Part shown: positions 1 through 6,208 of the stretch, in pieces
Position numbering within the stretch: position 1 is the first letter of the stretch
How the letters are laid out: each line of letters opens with the position of its first letter
Source: Streptococcus oralis
GTDB lineage: Bacteria; Bacillota; Bacilli; Lactobacillales; Streptococcaceae
DNA length: 12,944 nt
Assembly (NCBI GenBank): GCA_905370255.1
Contig: CAJPKC010000009.1
Coordinates: forward strand, 1-12,944
Reading direction: 5' to 3'
The notes under the pieces: model-generated
What the model was told of the DNA's origin: nothing
The model's database searches: none
Seen by the model: the letters and a program-made list of their open reading frames with translations, nothing else
Position numbers and translations under genes: made by a program

Positions 1-31
1 GCCCAGTTGACAGTAGCCAAAGGTTTTCAAC

Positions 32-47
32 TTTTTAGAACTAAAAA
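32..47. repeat. short perfect inverted repeat before the sirtuin gene
   Basis: TTTTTAG, a 2-base gap, then CTAAAAA, ending four bases before the Shine-Dalgarno sequence. It could be an operator or a weak hairpin, but such AT-only palindromes arise easily by chance in this base composition. Confidence 0.3.
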
Positions 48-63
48 CTTAAGGAGGAGTAGG

Positions 64-795
64 ATGGATAAAATGGAACACTTACAGGAACTGATAGATC
101 AAAGTCAAAGAATTGTCTTTTTCGGTGGAGCAGGAGTGTCTACTGAGTCTAATATTCCAGATTTTCGTAGTTCAGATGGTCTATATAGTCTTAAGTTAGG
201 TAGGCATTTTTCTGCGGAACAATTAGTTTCTCATACTATGTTTGTACGTTATCCAGAGGAATTTTTCGATTTTTACAAAAAACATCTCGTATATCCAGAA
301 GCTAAGCCAAATTTAGCCCATTATTATCTGGCTTCATTAGAAAAGGCCGGTAAGCTGAAGGCTGTTGTAACTCAAAATATCGATAGTCTTCACGAGATGG
401 CAGGTTCGCAGAAGGTTTTGAAACTACATGGTTCTGTGGACCGTAATTACTGTCTTGGTTGTCATCGATTTTATAATTTAGATAGTTTTTTGGCTCTCGA
501 AGGTCCTGTTCCTTACTGCCTAGATTGTGGCCAGGTTGTTAAACCCGATGTGACCCTTTATGAGGAGCCTCTTGATATGGATGTTTTTAGTCAAGCGGCT
601 CAAGTTATCCAGAAAGCTGATTTATTGATTATTGGTGGGACTTCTTTGGTTGTTTATCCTGCAGCTAGTTTGATTAATTACTTCTCAGGTTCAAAACTTG
701 TTGTTATAAACAAGTCAAGTACTCCTCAAGACAGTAAAGCTGATTTAGTAATTGAGGGAAAAATTGGAGAAGTCTTTTCTAAATTGAGACAATAA
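64..795 (+). CDS. Sir2-family NAD-dependent protein deacylase
   Basis: Sirtuins remove acetyl or other acyl groups from protein lysines using NAD, giving nicotinamide and O-acyl-ADP-ribose; the enzyme is cytoplasmic. The 243-residue protein shows the family motifs in order: a GAGVS NAD-binding loop followed by IPDFRS near the N-terminus, TQNIDSLH, the catalytic His122 in LHGS, a structural zinc knuckle of two Cys pairs (Cys130/Cys133 and Cys152/Cys155), and GTSLVVYPA near the C-terminus. All catalytic and zinc residues are present, so it should be active. I chose the ATG at 64 because AAGGAGG at 51-57 is well placed for it; a longer frame from 7 would put that site inside the gene. I do not see the Tyr/Arg pair of CobB/SIRT5-type desuccinylases, so plain deacetylase activity is more likely, but substrates cannot be read from sequence. 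The promoter is not convincing and may lie before the window. Confidence 0.93.
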   Translation: MDKMEHLQELIDQSQRIVFFGGAGVSTESNIPDFRSSDGLYSLKLGRHFSAEQLVSHTMFVRYPEEFFDFYKKHLVYPEAKPNLAHYYLASLEKAGKLKAVVTQNIDSLHEMAGSQKVLKLHGSVDRNYCLGCHRFYNLDSFLALEGPVPYCLDCGQVVKPDVTLYEEPLDMDVFSQAAQVIQKADLLIIGGTSLVVYPAASLINYFSGSKLVVINKSSTPQDSKADLVIEGKIGEVFSKLRQ

Positions 796-864
796 CATAT
801 AGCTAAAAGAAGGAGTAGCTTATTTATTTCAGTTTTGTCTTATCAAATGAAGGAAAATATATAA

Positions 865-895
865 AATGAGGTCTCAATTTTTGAGTCCTCATTTT
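865..895. terminator. two-way intrinsic terminator between the sirtuin and flaR-like genes
   Basis: The stem AATGAGG-T-CTCAA pairs with TTGAG-T-CCTCATT around a TTT loop, with one T-T mismatch. A short T run follows on the plus strand, and a T-rich tail (TTTTATATATTTT) follows on the minus strand, so it can stop transcription of the two convergent genes. The TGA stop codon of the flaR-like gene (889-891) lies within one arm. Confidence 0.8.
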
Positions 896-1395
896 TGATT
901 TAAGAATTGATCTAGTTCTCTTTTAGTATGTATAATTGTAATTTTTTGAGCATAGTCGAGACAAATTTGTTTGTACTGTTCTTGGTGTACAGAGCTACGA
1001 CCATCCCAAAGAATCCAGCGGATAAATTCCCAGTTAAACTGTTCAGGACAACCGTCTGCCATACTTTCTCTAACTTTTCCTCTGTATTGTAGATAGCGTT
1101 TTAAGGCTCTTGCTAAACAATTCCAAGCTGAAAAGTTTAGAAAGATAATCTGGTCAGCTTGCTCCATTCTTTCCTCATAGTAACACCAGCTATAGTTACC
1201 GTCAATAACCCAATCCTCATTTTCAGTAAGGAATGTCGCCATCTCCTTTAACATCCAATCGCGATCACTGTCTACCCAACCAGGCTGAAATTGCAATCGG
1301 TCCATATGAAGTTTGGGAATGGAGTAGTGGCTGGAAAGTTTTTCAGCCAAAGTAGATTTACCTGATCCTGAATATCCTATAATAGCAATTTTCAT
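889..1395 (-). CDS. FlaR-like P-loop protein (adenylate-kinase-like fold)
   Basis: A 168-residue P-loop NTPase of the group often labelled 'DNA topology modulation protein FlaR' or 'AAA family ATPase'. It has the Walker A loop GYSGSGKST at residues 7-15, an HMDRLQFQPGW segment typical of this group, a VIDGNYS motif near the middle, and an ADQIIFLNFS strand followed by an Arg-rich helix, as in nucleotide and shikimate kinase folds. This pattern suggests a small-molecule kinase acting on an unknown substrate; the DNA-topology name is historical and not supported by anything visible here. The start is supported by TGGAGGT 7 bases upstream. It lies just after the rpsT terminator on the same strand, with no clear promoter in the 24 bases between, so it probably depends on read-through. 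Confidence 0.85.
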   Translation of the reverse strand: MKIAIIGYSGSGKSTLAEKLSSHYSIPKLHMDRLQFQPGWVDSDRDWMLKEMATFLTENEDWVIDGNYSWCYYEERMEQADQIIFLNFSAWNCLARALKRYLQYRGKVRESMADGCPEQFNWEFIRWILWDGRSSVHQEQYKQICLDYAQKITIIHTKRELDQFLNQK

Positions 1396-1419
1396 GATAA
1401 CCTCCAGAAAAATGTGTAC

Positions 1420-1440
1420 AAAAAAAGCTCCGAAGAGCTC
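1420..1440 (-). terminator. rpsT terminator with UUCG tetraloop
   Basis: On the minus strand, AGCTC-TTCG-GAGCT (1426-1439) forms a 5-bp stem closed by C(UUCG)G, an exceptionally stable tetraloop, followed directly by a run of Ts (1420-1425). It lies about 20 bases after the rpsT stop codon. It separates rpsT from the flaR-like gene downstream. Confidence 0.88.
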
Positions 1441-1460
1441 ATTTTGTATGCAGTTAAAGA

Positions 1461-1694
1461 TTAACCAAGTTTAGCTGCAAGACGTGCTTTATCACGGCTA
1501 GCTTTGTTCTTGTGGATCAAACCTTTAGTTTCTGCTTTATCGATAGCTGAGCTAGCAGCACGGTAAAGTTCTTCAGATGGGTTTGCTTCAAAAGCTTTGA
1601 TAGCAGTACGCATAGCTGATTTTTGAGCTGAGTTCTTTTCGTTTTGTTTAACGTTCAATTCAGCGCGTTTGATAGCTGATTTAATGTTTGCCAA
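1461..1694 (-). CDS. rpsT: 30S ribosomal protein S20
   Basis: S20 is a primary-binding protein of the small ribosomal subunit that contacts 16S rRNA and helps assembly. The 77-residue Lys/Ala-rich sequence starts [13 protein letters not shown] after the initiator, continues through the helical [11 protein letters not shown] region, and ends with the typical [17 protein letters not shown] tail. Length matches bacterial S20. I place the start at the TTG at 1694, because GGAGGT (1702-1707) is spaced correctly for it. An in-frame ATG at 1709 overlaps that ribosome site and would add five residues not typical of S20. A rare start codon in S20 is known in E. coli (UUG), where it takes part in autoregulation; the same may hold here. 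It has its own strong promoter (1726-1754) and a UUCG terminator, and lies 67 bases after coaA. Confidence 0.97.
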   Translation of the reverse strand: MANIKSAIKRAELNVKQNEKNSAQKSAMRTAIKAFEANPSEELYRAASSAIDKAETKGLIHKNKASRDKARLAAKLG

Positions 1695-1725
1695 TGTTCT
1701 TACCTCCATATTTACTAACTATACC

Positions 1726-1754
1726 ATTATATCTGAAAACTATTATTTTGACAA
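1726..1754 (-). promoter_or_regulatory. rpsT promoter
   Basis: On the minus strand, TTGTCA (1749-1754), a 17-base spacer and a perfect TATAAT (1726-1731). Expected start of transcription is about 25 bases before the TTG start codon. It lies between coaA and rpsT, so rpsT can be expressed without coaA. Confidence 0.85.
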
Positions 1755-1761
1755 GGGGAAA

Positions 1762-2682
1762 TCACTTTTTTAAATAAATTTCATCAATTTCATGATTTTT
1801 AGATTTATGAAGAATGACTTCTGCCCGATTTCTAGTCGGTTCAATATAGTTTTGTAGATTGGTCAAATTAATACTTGTCCAAACCTGATGGGCAAAATCT
1901 TTGACTTCACTGATTGGTTGTTGGGTGAAGCGATAGTAATAGTTGCTTGGATCATCTTGTGCAAAACTAAGGAGTTTTAAGAAACGGTCCAAATACCAAC
2001 TCTCGATATCCTCAACTGCAGCATCTACGTAGATTGAAAAATCAAAGAAGTCTGTAATGTAAAGACGGCTGTTATGAGGGGTTTGAAAGACGTTGATACC
2101 CTCTACGAAGACAACATCCGCTGCTTGAACTCTTTGTGTTTTATCAGGTACGATATCGTAGATTTCGTGAGAATAAACGGGGATATCTACATCCTGACCG
2201 TTTTTAAGTTGATCAAGGAAATCGAGCAAGCTTTCCATATCATAACTCTCAGGGAAACCTTTTCGGTTTAGGATATTTCGCTCATTTAAGATACTGTTAG
2301 GATAGAGAAATCCATCAGTTGTCACTAATTCAACACTTGCTTCTGGAAAAATACGGGAAAGCAAAATTTGTAAGAGTCGGCTAGTAGTTGATTTGCCAAC
2401 AGCGACACTACCTGAAATTCCGATAATAAATGGCTGATTTTTACTCTCCCTTTGGAGAAAAATCCCTTTTGAAAAGGCTAGGTCTTCTTTGGAGCGTTTG
2501 TAGATTTGAATCAGATGAGCAAGCGGCAGGTAAATATCTGTTACATCTTGGAGACTAATCTGGTCATTAAAACTCTTAATCGAATCCAATTCCTCCTCGG
2601 TTAAAGGAGGTGTAGTTTTACGATGTAAAGATTGCCAAGTTCCGCGACTGATTTTTTCATAATGTATAAATTCGTTGGTCAT
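1762..2682 (-). CDS. coaA: pantothenate kinase, type I
   Basis: Phosphorylates pantothenate (vitamin B5) with ATP, the first and usually rate-limiting step of coenzyme A synthesis, in the cytoplasm. The 306-residue protein is of normal type I length. It carries the P-loop [12 protein letters not shown] at residues 88-99, the downstream [10 protein letters not shown] segment, [10 protein letters not shown], and [11 protein letters not shown], all characteristic of the CoaA family (P-loop kinase superfamily, related to phosphoribulokinase and uridine kinase). The ATG at 2682 has GAGGAAA a few bases upstream. Type I enzymes are normally feedback-inhibited by CoA. An extended -10 promoter lies about 25 bases upstream, divergent from the membrane-protein gene at 2806. 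No terminator separates it from rpsT, so some coaA-rpsT co-transcription is likely. Confidence 0.96.
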   Translation of the reverse strand: MTNEFIHYEKISRGTWQSLHRKTTPPLTEEELDSIKSFNDQISLQDVTDIYLPLAHLIQIYKRSKEDLAFSKGIFLQRESKNQPFIIGISGSVAVGKSTTSRLLQILLSRIFPEASVELVTTDGFLYPNSILNERNILNRKGFPESYDMESLLDFLDQLKNGQDVDIPVYSHEIYDIVPDKTQRVQAADVVFVEGINVFQTPHNSRLYITDFFDFSIYVDAAVEDIESWYLDRFLKLLSFAQDDPSNYYYRFTQQPISEVKDFAHQVWTSINLTNLQNYIEPTRNRAEVILHKSKNHEIDEIYLKK

Positions 2683-2705
2683 AAAATTTCCTCGTTTGAT
2701 ATCTC

Positions 2706-2714
2706 AGTATACCA
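2706..2714 (-). promoter_or_regulatory. coaA promoter (extended -10)
   Basis: TGGTATACT on the minus strand: an extended -10 (TG one base before TATACT) with no good -35 element. It lies about 23 bases before the coaA ATG. Streptococci often use extended -10 promoters without a strong -35. Confidence 0.65.
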
Positions 2715-2743
2715 TAATTTACAAAGAAAGACATCTGAATCAT

Positions 2744-2772
2744 TTGAGAAAAAGCGCTTTCTTTGTTAGAAT
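2744..2772 (+). promoter_or_regulatory. promoter of the nucleoside cluster's first gene
   Basis: TTGAGA (2744-2749), a 17-base spacer, then TAGAAT (2767-2772) with an extended TG at 2764-2765. It lies about 33 bases before the ATG at 2806. The spacer contains the cre-like palindrome described separately. Confidence 0.75.
2749..2762. promoter_or_regulatory. cre-like palindrome (possible CcpA site)
   Basis: The core AAAGCGCTTT (2751-2760) is a perfect 10-base palindrome and resembles the catabolite response element TGAAAGCGCTTTCA, matching 11 of 14 positions. It sits between the -35 and -10 of the plus-strand promoter, where bound CcpA would block RNA polymerase. It is also about 40 bases upstream of the coaA -10. 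CcpA control of nucleoside catabolism would fit carbon scavenging. Binding is inferred. Confidence 0.5.
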
Positions 2773-2805
2773 AGAGGTAGAATAAACATCAAAAGAGGTG
2801 GTGTT

Positions 2806-3084
2806 ATGAGACTAGTGGTGAGTGATAAAATTCTAAAACTGACTAGCTTACTGGTTGCGATTCTGTGGTTATCTCCGACTTTAATTGAGTTTACTGTGAG
2901 TTTAGGAAGTCAAACCTATAGTTGGTCTGCCTTTGTCTTGTTATTCTTGCTACCAATTATTGGTTTTATTTACTTGATTCTCGCCATTTTAACAAGAAAA
3001 TGGTGGCTTTTCTTGTTTGGTCTAGCCTGTATTTTTTCCTTTGCTATCACTATGGCATTGGGTTCTTACTTGCTTGGCCCCTAA
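2806..3084 (+). CDS. small membrane protein of unknown function
   Basis: I do not recognise a named family. The 92-residue protein has three likely membrane segments, at about residues 10-32, 41-62 and 65-88. A short loop between the second and third carries basic and aromatic residues (TRKWW). There is no signal peptidase site, lipobox or catalytic motif. The start is supported by AGAGGTGG about 5-12 bases upstream and by a promoter at 2744-2772. It comes first in the plus-strand run leading to the methyltransferase and nucleoside genes, and as I recall a similar small protein holds this position in S. pneumoniae. A role in nucleoside metabolism is only guilt by association. The 107 bases after it hold a promoter for the next gene and no convincing terminator. 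Confidence 0.8.
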   Translation: MRLVVSDKILKLTSLLVAILWLSPTLIEFTVSLGSQTYSWSAFVLLFLLPIIGFIYLILAILTRKWWLFLFGLACIFSFAITMALGSYLLGP

Positions 3085-3155
3085 GGGATTAGGTAACTTA
3101 TACTATTTTTTAATAAATCGATGCCAAAGAAAAGCCTTTGTTGTCATGTAGACGA

Positions 3156-3185
3156 TTTACAATTAACTTATTTATGTGGTAAAAT
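3156..3185 (+). promoter_or_regulatory. methyltransferase gene promoter, apparently leaderless
   Basis: TTTACA (3156-3161), an 18-base spacer, and TAAAAT (3180-3185) preceded by TGG (extended -10). The -10 ends six bases before the ATG at 3192, so transcription would start at or next to the A of the start codon. Confidence 0.68.
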
Positions 3186-3191
3186 GAAACT

Positions 3192-3782
3192 ATGAGTAAA
3201 ATGTATTATGCAGAAAATCCAGATGCAGCCCATGATGTTCATGAACTTAGAGTTGAGCTACTTGGGCAAAAGATGACCTTTTTGACAGATGCTGGTGTCT
3301 TTAGCAAAAAAATGATTGATTTCGGAAGTCAGCTGTTGTTAAGATGTCTGGATGTCGAAAAAGATGAAAAAATCCTTGATATTGGTTGTGGATATGGTCC
3401 TATTGGCTTATCTTTAGTCAAAGCTTATAGTGCTCAAGCGACCATGGTGGATATCAATAATCGTGCCCTGGATTTAGCCCAGCAAAATGCGGTAAAAAAC
3501 AATGTTCAAGCGACTATCTTCCAGTCCAATATTTATGAGCAGGTAGAAGGGCAATTTGACCATGTCATTTCGAATCCACCCATTCGTGCAGGCAAGCAAG
3601 TCGTTCATGAAATCATCGAGAAAAGCATTGATTATCTTGTAGACGGTGGAGATTTAACCATTGTTATCCAGAAAAAACAAGGAGCTCCAAGTGCCAAAAA
3701 CAAGATGGAAGAAGTCTTTGGTAATTGTGAGGTCGTGAAGAAAGACAAGGGATATTATATCCTTAGAAGTGTGAAAGAATGA
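3192..3782 (+). CDS. RsmC-like class I SAM-dependent methyltransferase
   Basis: A 196-residue protein with the fold of the RsmC/RlmG catalytic domain (the 'MTS' small-subunit methyltransferase family). It shows the SAM-binding motif DIGCGYGPIG at residues 63-72, an acidic residue ending the next strand (MVDIN), and the NPPIRAGK motif at 128-135, which is the N-P-P-x signature of enzymes methylating a base amino group. E. coli RsmC makes m2G1207 in 16S rRNA; this shorter form has only the catalytic half, as is usual in Firmicutes, and its exact target is inferred. No Shine-Dalgarno sequence precedes the ATG, and a promoter -10 ends six bases upstream, suggesting a leaderless transcript. Its stop overlaps the deoA start (ATGA, 3779-3782), coupling it to the nucleoside genes. 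Confidence 0.88.
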   Translation: MSKMYYAENPDAAHDVHELRVELLGQKMTFLTDAGVFSKKMIDFGSQLLLRCLDVEKDEKILDIGCGYGPIGLSLVKAYSAQATMVDINNRALDLAQQNAVKNNVQATIFQSNIYEQVEGQFDHVISNPPIRAGKQVVHEIIEKSIDYLVDGGDLTIVIQKKQGAPSAKNKMEEVFGNCEVVKKDKGYYILRSVKE

Positions 3783-5062
3783 GAGCAGTAGATCTAATCC
3801 AGAAAAAAAGAGACGGTCAAGAACTAACTTCAAGTGAAATCCAATGGCTGATTGAAGGTTATGTTGCAGGAACTGTTCCTGATTACCAGATGTCAGCTTT
3901 TGCCATGGCAGTTTACTTCCGAGGAATGACAACACGAGAGATTTCCGATTTGACTATGAACATGGTCAAGACAGGTCAGGAGTTTGATTTGTCTGCTATA
4001 AATGGTGTGAAGGTTGATAAACACTCTACGGGTGGTGTTGGTGACAAGGTAACTTTAATCCTAGCACCCTTGGTAGCCAGTTTTGATGTACCAGTTGCCA
4101 AGATGAGTGGTAGAGGTCTAGGACATACTGGCGGAACAATCGATAAATTAGAATCTATCAAAGGTTTTCAAGTTGAACGCAGTCAGGATGACTTTATCAA
4201 ACAGGTTCAGGATATTGGGGTTTCAGTTATTGGCCAGTCTGATCAATTAGTTAAAGCGGATAAACTTCTCTATGCACTACGAGATGTCACTGCGACAGTT
4301 GATACGATTCCCTTGATTGCTAGTTCTGTCATGAGTAAAAAAATTGCAGCTGGAGCCGATGCTATTTTGCTGGATGTAACAGTCGGTGAAGGTGCCTTTA
4401 TGAAGACAGTTGATGAGGCGCGTGAATTGGCTCAAACCATGGTGAATCTTGGTAAGGCTGTAGGTAGAAAAACTGTAGCAGTCATTACGGATATGAGTCA
4501 ACCTCTAGGGCGCGCAATCGGTAACCGATTAGAAATCCTAGAAGCATTGGATATTCTTCAAGGAAAAGGACATCAAGATATTAGCCACTTTATCTGTGAG
4601 TTAGCCCAGATTATGCTATCTTTGGCAAATGTTGAAAAAACGGCCGAGGAAGTGAAAGAACATCTTGAGAATGGCAAGGCTCTTAAAAAATTTGAAGAGA
4701 TGGTTCTTGCTCAGGGTGGAGATTTAGAGGATCTATATCGCCCTGTAAATGTTGCTCATGTTATAGAGATACCTGCACATGAGGAAGGAATCATCACAGA
4801 ACTACCAGCTATGGAATTTGGCCTATTTGCCATGAGGTTAGGTGCTGGTCGTTCAGTCAAAACAGATGCTCTTGATTATGAGACAGGGATTGTTTTTGAG
4901 AAGAAAGTTGGAGATTCGGTCAAAAAAGGTGAAATTGTCGCAAAAGTATATGCAAATGGCAAAATTTCTCCGGAACTAGTTACAGATTTCCAAAAATATG
5001 TTAAAATTAAAATAAGTGATGAAGCGATAAAAACGCGTGAAATCATTGAAATTATCTCCTAA
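3779..5062 (+). CDS. deoA: pyrimidine-nucleoside phosphorylase
   Basis: Splits uridine, thymidine or deoxyuridine with phosphate to give the free base and (deoxy)ribose-1-phosphate, in the cytoplasm. The 427-residue length fits the family. The phosphate-binding stretch KHSTGGVGDK lies at 81-90, the family signature SGRGLGHTGGTIDKLES begins at Ser110, and Arg168, Ser183 and Lys187, which hold the pyrimidine base in known structures, are all present. The C-terminal third contains the usual lipoyl-like PYNP domain. In Gram-positives this enzyme usually accepts both uridine and thymidine (also named pdp). The start overlaps the methyltransferase stop by four bases (ATGA) and has no strong ribosome site, so translation is probably coupled. 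It is followed 17 bases later by deoC. Confidence 0.96.
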   Translation: MRAVDLIQKKRDGQELTSSEIQWLIEGYVAGTVPDYQMSAFAMAVYFRGMTTREISDLTMNMVKTGQEFDLSAINGVKVDKHSTGGVGDKVTLILAPLVASFDVPVAKMSGRGLGHTGGTIDKLESIKGFQVERSQDDFIKQVQDIGVSVIGQSDQLVKADKLLYALRDVTATVDTIPLIASSVMSKKIAAGADAILLDVTVGEGAFMKTVDEARELAQTMVNLGKAVGRKTVAVITDMSQPLGRAIGNRLEILEALDILQGKGHQDISHFICELAQIMLSLANVEKTAEEVKEHLENGKALKKFEEMVLAQGGDLEDLYRPVNVAHVIEIPAHEEGIITELPAMEFGLFAMRLGAGRSVKTDALDYETGIVFEKKVGDSVKKGEIVAKVYANGKISPELVTDFQKYVKIKISDEAIKTREIIEIIS

Positions 5063-5079
5063 TTTAAGGAAAATCCGAA

Positions 5080-5742
5080 ATGAAATTAAATAAATACATT
5101 GATCATACGCTTTTAAAGCAAGATGCGACCGAACAACAAATCGATCGTTTGCTATCTGAAGCAAGAGAGTACGATTTTGCCAGTGTTTGTGTGAATCCTT
5201 GCTGGGTTTCTCATGCAAAAGCTGGTCTAACAGATACTGATGTCAAGGTTTGTACAGTTGTAGGTTTTCCTCTTGGAGCTACAACTTCAGCTGTCAAAGC
5301 CTATGAAACCAAAGAAGCCATCCAAAATGGTGCTGACGAAATTGATATGGTTATCAATGTTGGCGCACTCAAATCAGGAAATGCTGCATTAGTTGAGTCA
5401 GATATTCGTGCTGTTGTTGAAGCAAGCGGAGACAAACTTGTTAAGGTTATTATTGAAGCTTGTTTGTTAACGGATGAAGAAAAAGTTCTGGCTTGCCAAC
5501 TTGCTCAAAAAGCTGGTGCAGACTTTGTCAAGACTTCTACAGGTTTCTCAACAGGTGGAGCAACTTTGCCAGATGTTCAATTAATGCGTCAGACAGTTGG
5601 TCCTGATATGGGGGTCAAAGCAGCTGGTGGAGCTCGTTCTTATGCAGATGCAGTTGCCTTTGTTGAAGCAGGAGCTACTCGAATTGGAACATCTTCTGGT
5701 GTTGCAATCTTAAAAGGAGAATTAGCTGATGGCGACTACTGA
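5080..5742 (+). CDS. deoC: deoxyribose-phosphate aldolase
   Basis: Cleaves 2-deoxyribose-5-phosphate to acetaldehyde and glyceraldehyde-3-phosphate, feeding deoxynucleoside carbon into glycolysis. The 220-residue TIM-barrel protein shows the class I aldolase residues: the Schiff-base Lys151 in DFVKTSTGF, the second lysine Lys180 in GVKAAGG, and Asp89 in EIDMVINVG. The barrel ends with RIGTSSGV, which binds the phosphate. The ATG at 5080 has AAGGA about 10 bases upstream. It sits 17 bases after deoA, and its last 14 bases overlap the start of cdd. It needs phosphopentomutase to receive substrate from deoA; that gene is not in the window. Confidence 0.97.
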   Translation: MKLNKYIDHTLLKQDATEQQIDRLLSEAREYDFASVCVNPCWVSHAKAGLTDTDVKVCTVVGFPLGATTSAVKAYETKEAIQNGADEIDMVINVGALKSGNAALVESDIRAVVEASGDKLVKVIIEACLLTDEEKVLACQLAQKAGADFVKTSTGFSTGGATLPDVQLMRQTVGPDMGVKAAGGARSYADAVAFVEAGATRIGTSSGVAILKGELADGDY

Positions 5743-6118
5743 GTTGATTGAATTAGCGATTGAAACTAGTAAGAAAGCTTATGTTCCCTACTCACATTTT
5801 CCGATTGGCGCTGTTTTGGTAGCCAAGGACGGAAGTATCTATACAGGGGTTAACATTGAAAATGCTAGCTACCCCTTGACCAACTGTGGCGAAAGAACTG
5901 CAATCTTTAAGGCAGTTTCTGAAGGACAACGAGATTTTTCAGAATTGATTGTTTATGGTCAAACTGAAAAACCAATTTCGCCTTGCGGTGCTTGTCGCCA
6001 AGTTATGGTCGAATTTTTTAAACCAGATCTAAAGGTGACTCTAGTCGCCAAAGATAAAACGACGGTCGAGATGACGGTCGGGGAATTACTTCCATATTCT
6101 TTTACAGACTTGCAATAG
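5729..6118 (+). CDS. cdd: cytidine deaminase
   Basis: Hydrolytically deaminates cytidine and deoxycytidine to uridine and deoxyuridine, which deoA can then split. The 129-residue length is that of the small homotetrameric, zinc-dependent enzymes. The zinc ligands Cys53, Cys86 and Cys89 and the catalytic Glu55 sit in [10 protein letters not shown] and [10 protein letters not shown], and the N-terminal [12 protein letters not shown] loop is typical. The start is fixed by AAAGGAG at 5714-5720 inside deoC, so the reading frames overlap by 14 bases and translation is likely coupled. After the stop comes a 90-base gap with several small hairpins before the lipoprotein gene. Confidence 0.97.
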   Translation: MATTELIELAIETSKKAYVPYSHFPIGAVLVAKDGSIYTGVNIENASYPLTNCGERTAIFKAVSEGQRDFSELIVYGQTEKPISPCGACRQVMVEFFKPDLKVTLVAKDKTTVEMTVGELLPYSFTDLQ

Positions 6119-6123
6119 TCTGT

Positions 6124-6184
6124 GTCACTCTCTGAGTGGCAAGGGTCCTTGTGGCCAATCAATCCATACTTGCAACTTTGTTGC
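6124..6184 (+). other. cluster of small hairpins between cdd and pnrA
   Basis: Three inverted repeats follow one another: GTCACTC-TCT-GAGTGGC (6124-6140, one wobble pair), CAAGG-GT-CCTTG (6140-6151, effectively a shorter stem with a larger loop), and GCAAC-TTT-GTTGC (6172-6184). TGGC (6137-6140) can instead pair with GCCA (6154-6157), so the first two folds compete. None has a T run, so this is not a classical terminator. They could stabilise the 5' end of the lipoprotein mRNA after processing, or act as an attenuator; this is inference. Confidence 0.45.
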
Positions 6185-6208
6185 GCATCTTATTTAGGAG
6201 GTTCAGTA

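Noticed and set aside
7..63. Upstream start for the sirtuin, and a possible TTGACA -35 at 7-12
   Set aside because: The extension contains the ribosome site for the ATG at 64. No -10 lies at a usable distance from TTGACA, so I do not call a promoter.
292..313. Loss of catalytic residues in the second ATPase domain as a sign of gene decay (considered at protein residues 292-300 and 425-430 of the gene at 7405)
   Set aside because: The degenerate second domain is normal for RbsA/NupA-type transporters, and the frame is intact. The coordinates given here are protein residue numbers, not window positions.
3085..3155. Possible terminator after the small membrane protein (CAAAG...CTTTG near 3124-3139)
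   Set aside because: Only five base pairs with no following T run, too weak to call.
3747..3764. Hairpin-like palindrome GGATAT-T-ATATCC just before the deoA start
   Set aside because: It lies within the methyltransferase coding region, is mostly AT, and has no T run; it might affect coupling but there is nothing to separate it from chance.
6122..6208. 29-codon in-frame extension of the nucleoside-binding lipoprotein
   Set aside because: It would place extra residues before the signal peptide and lipobox, and the ATG at 6209 has a strong AGGAGG; the stretch is better read as structured non-coding RNA.
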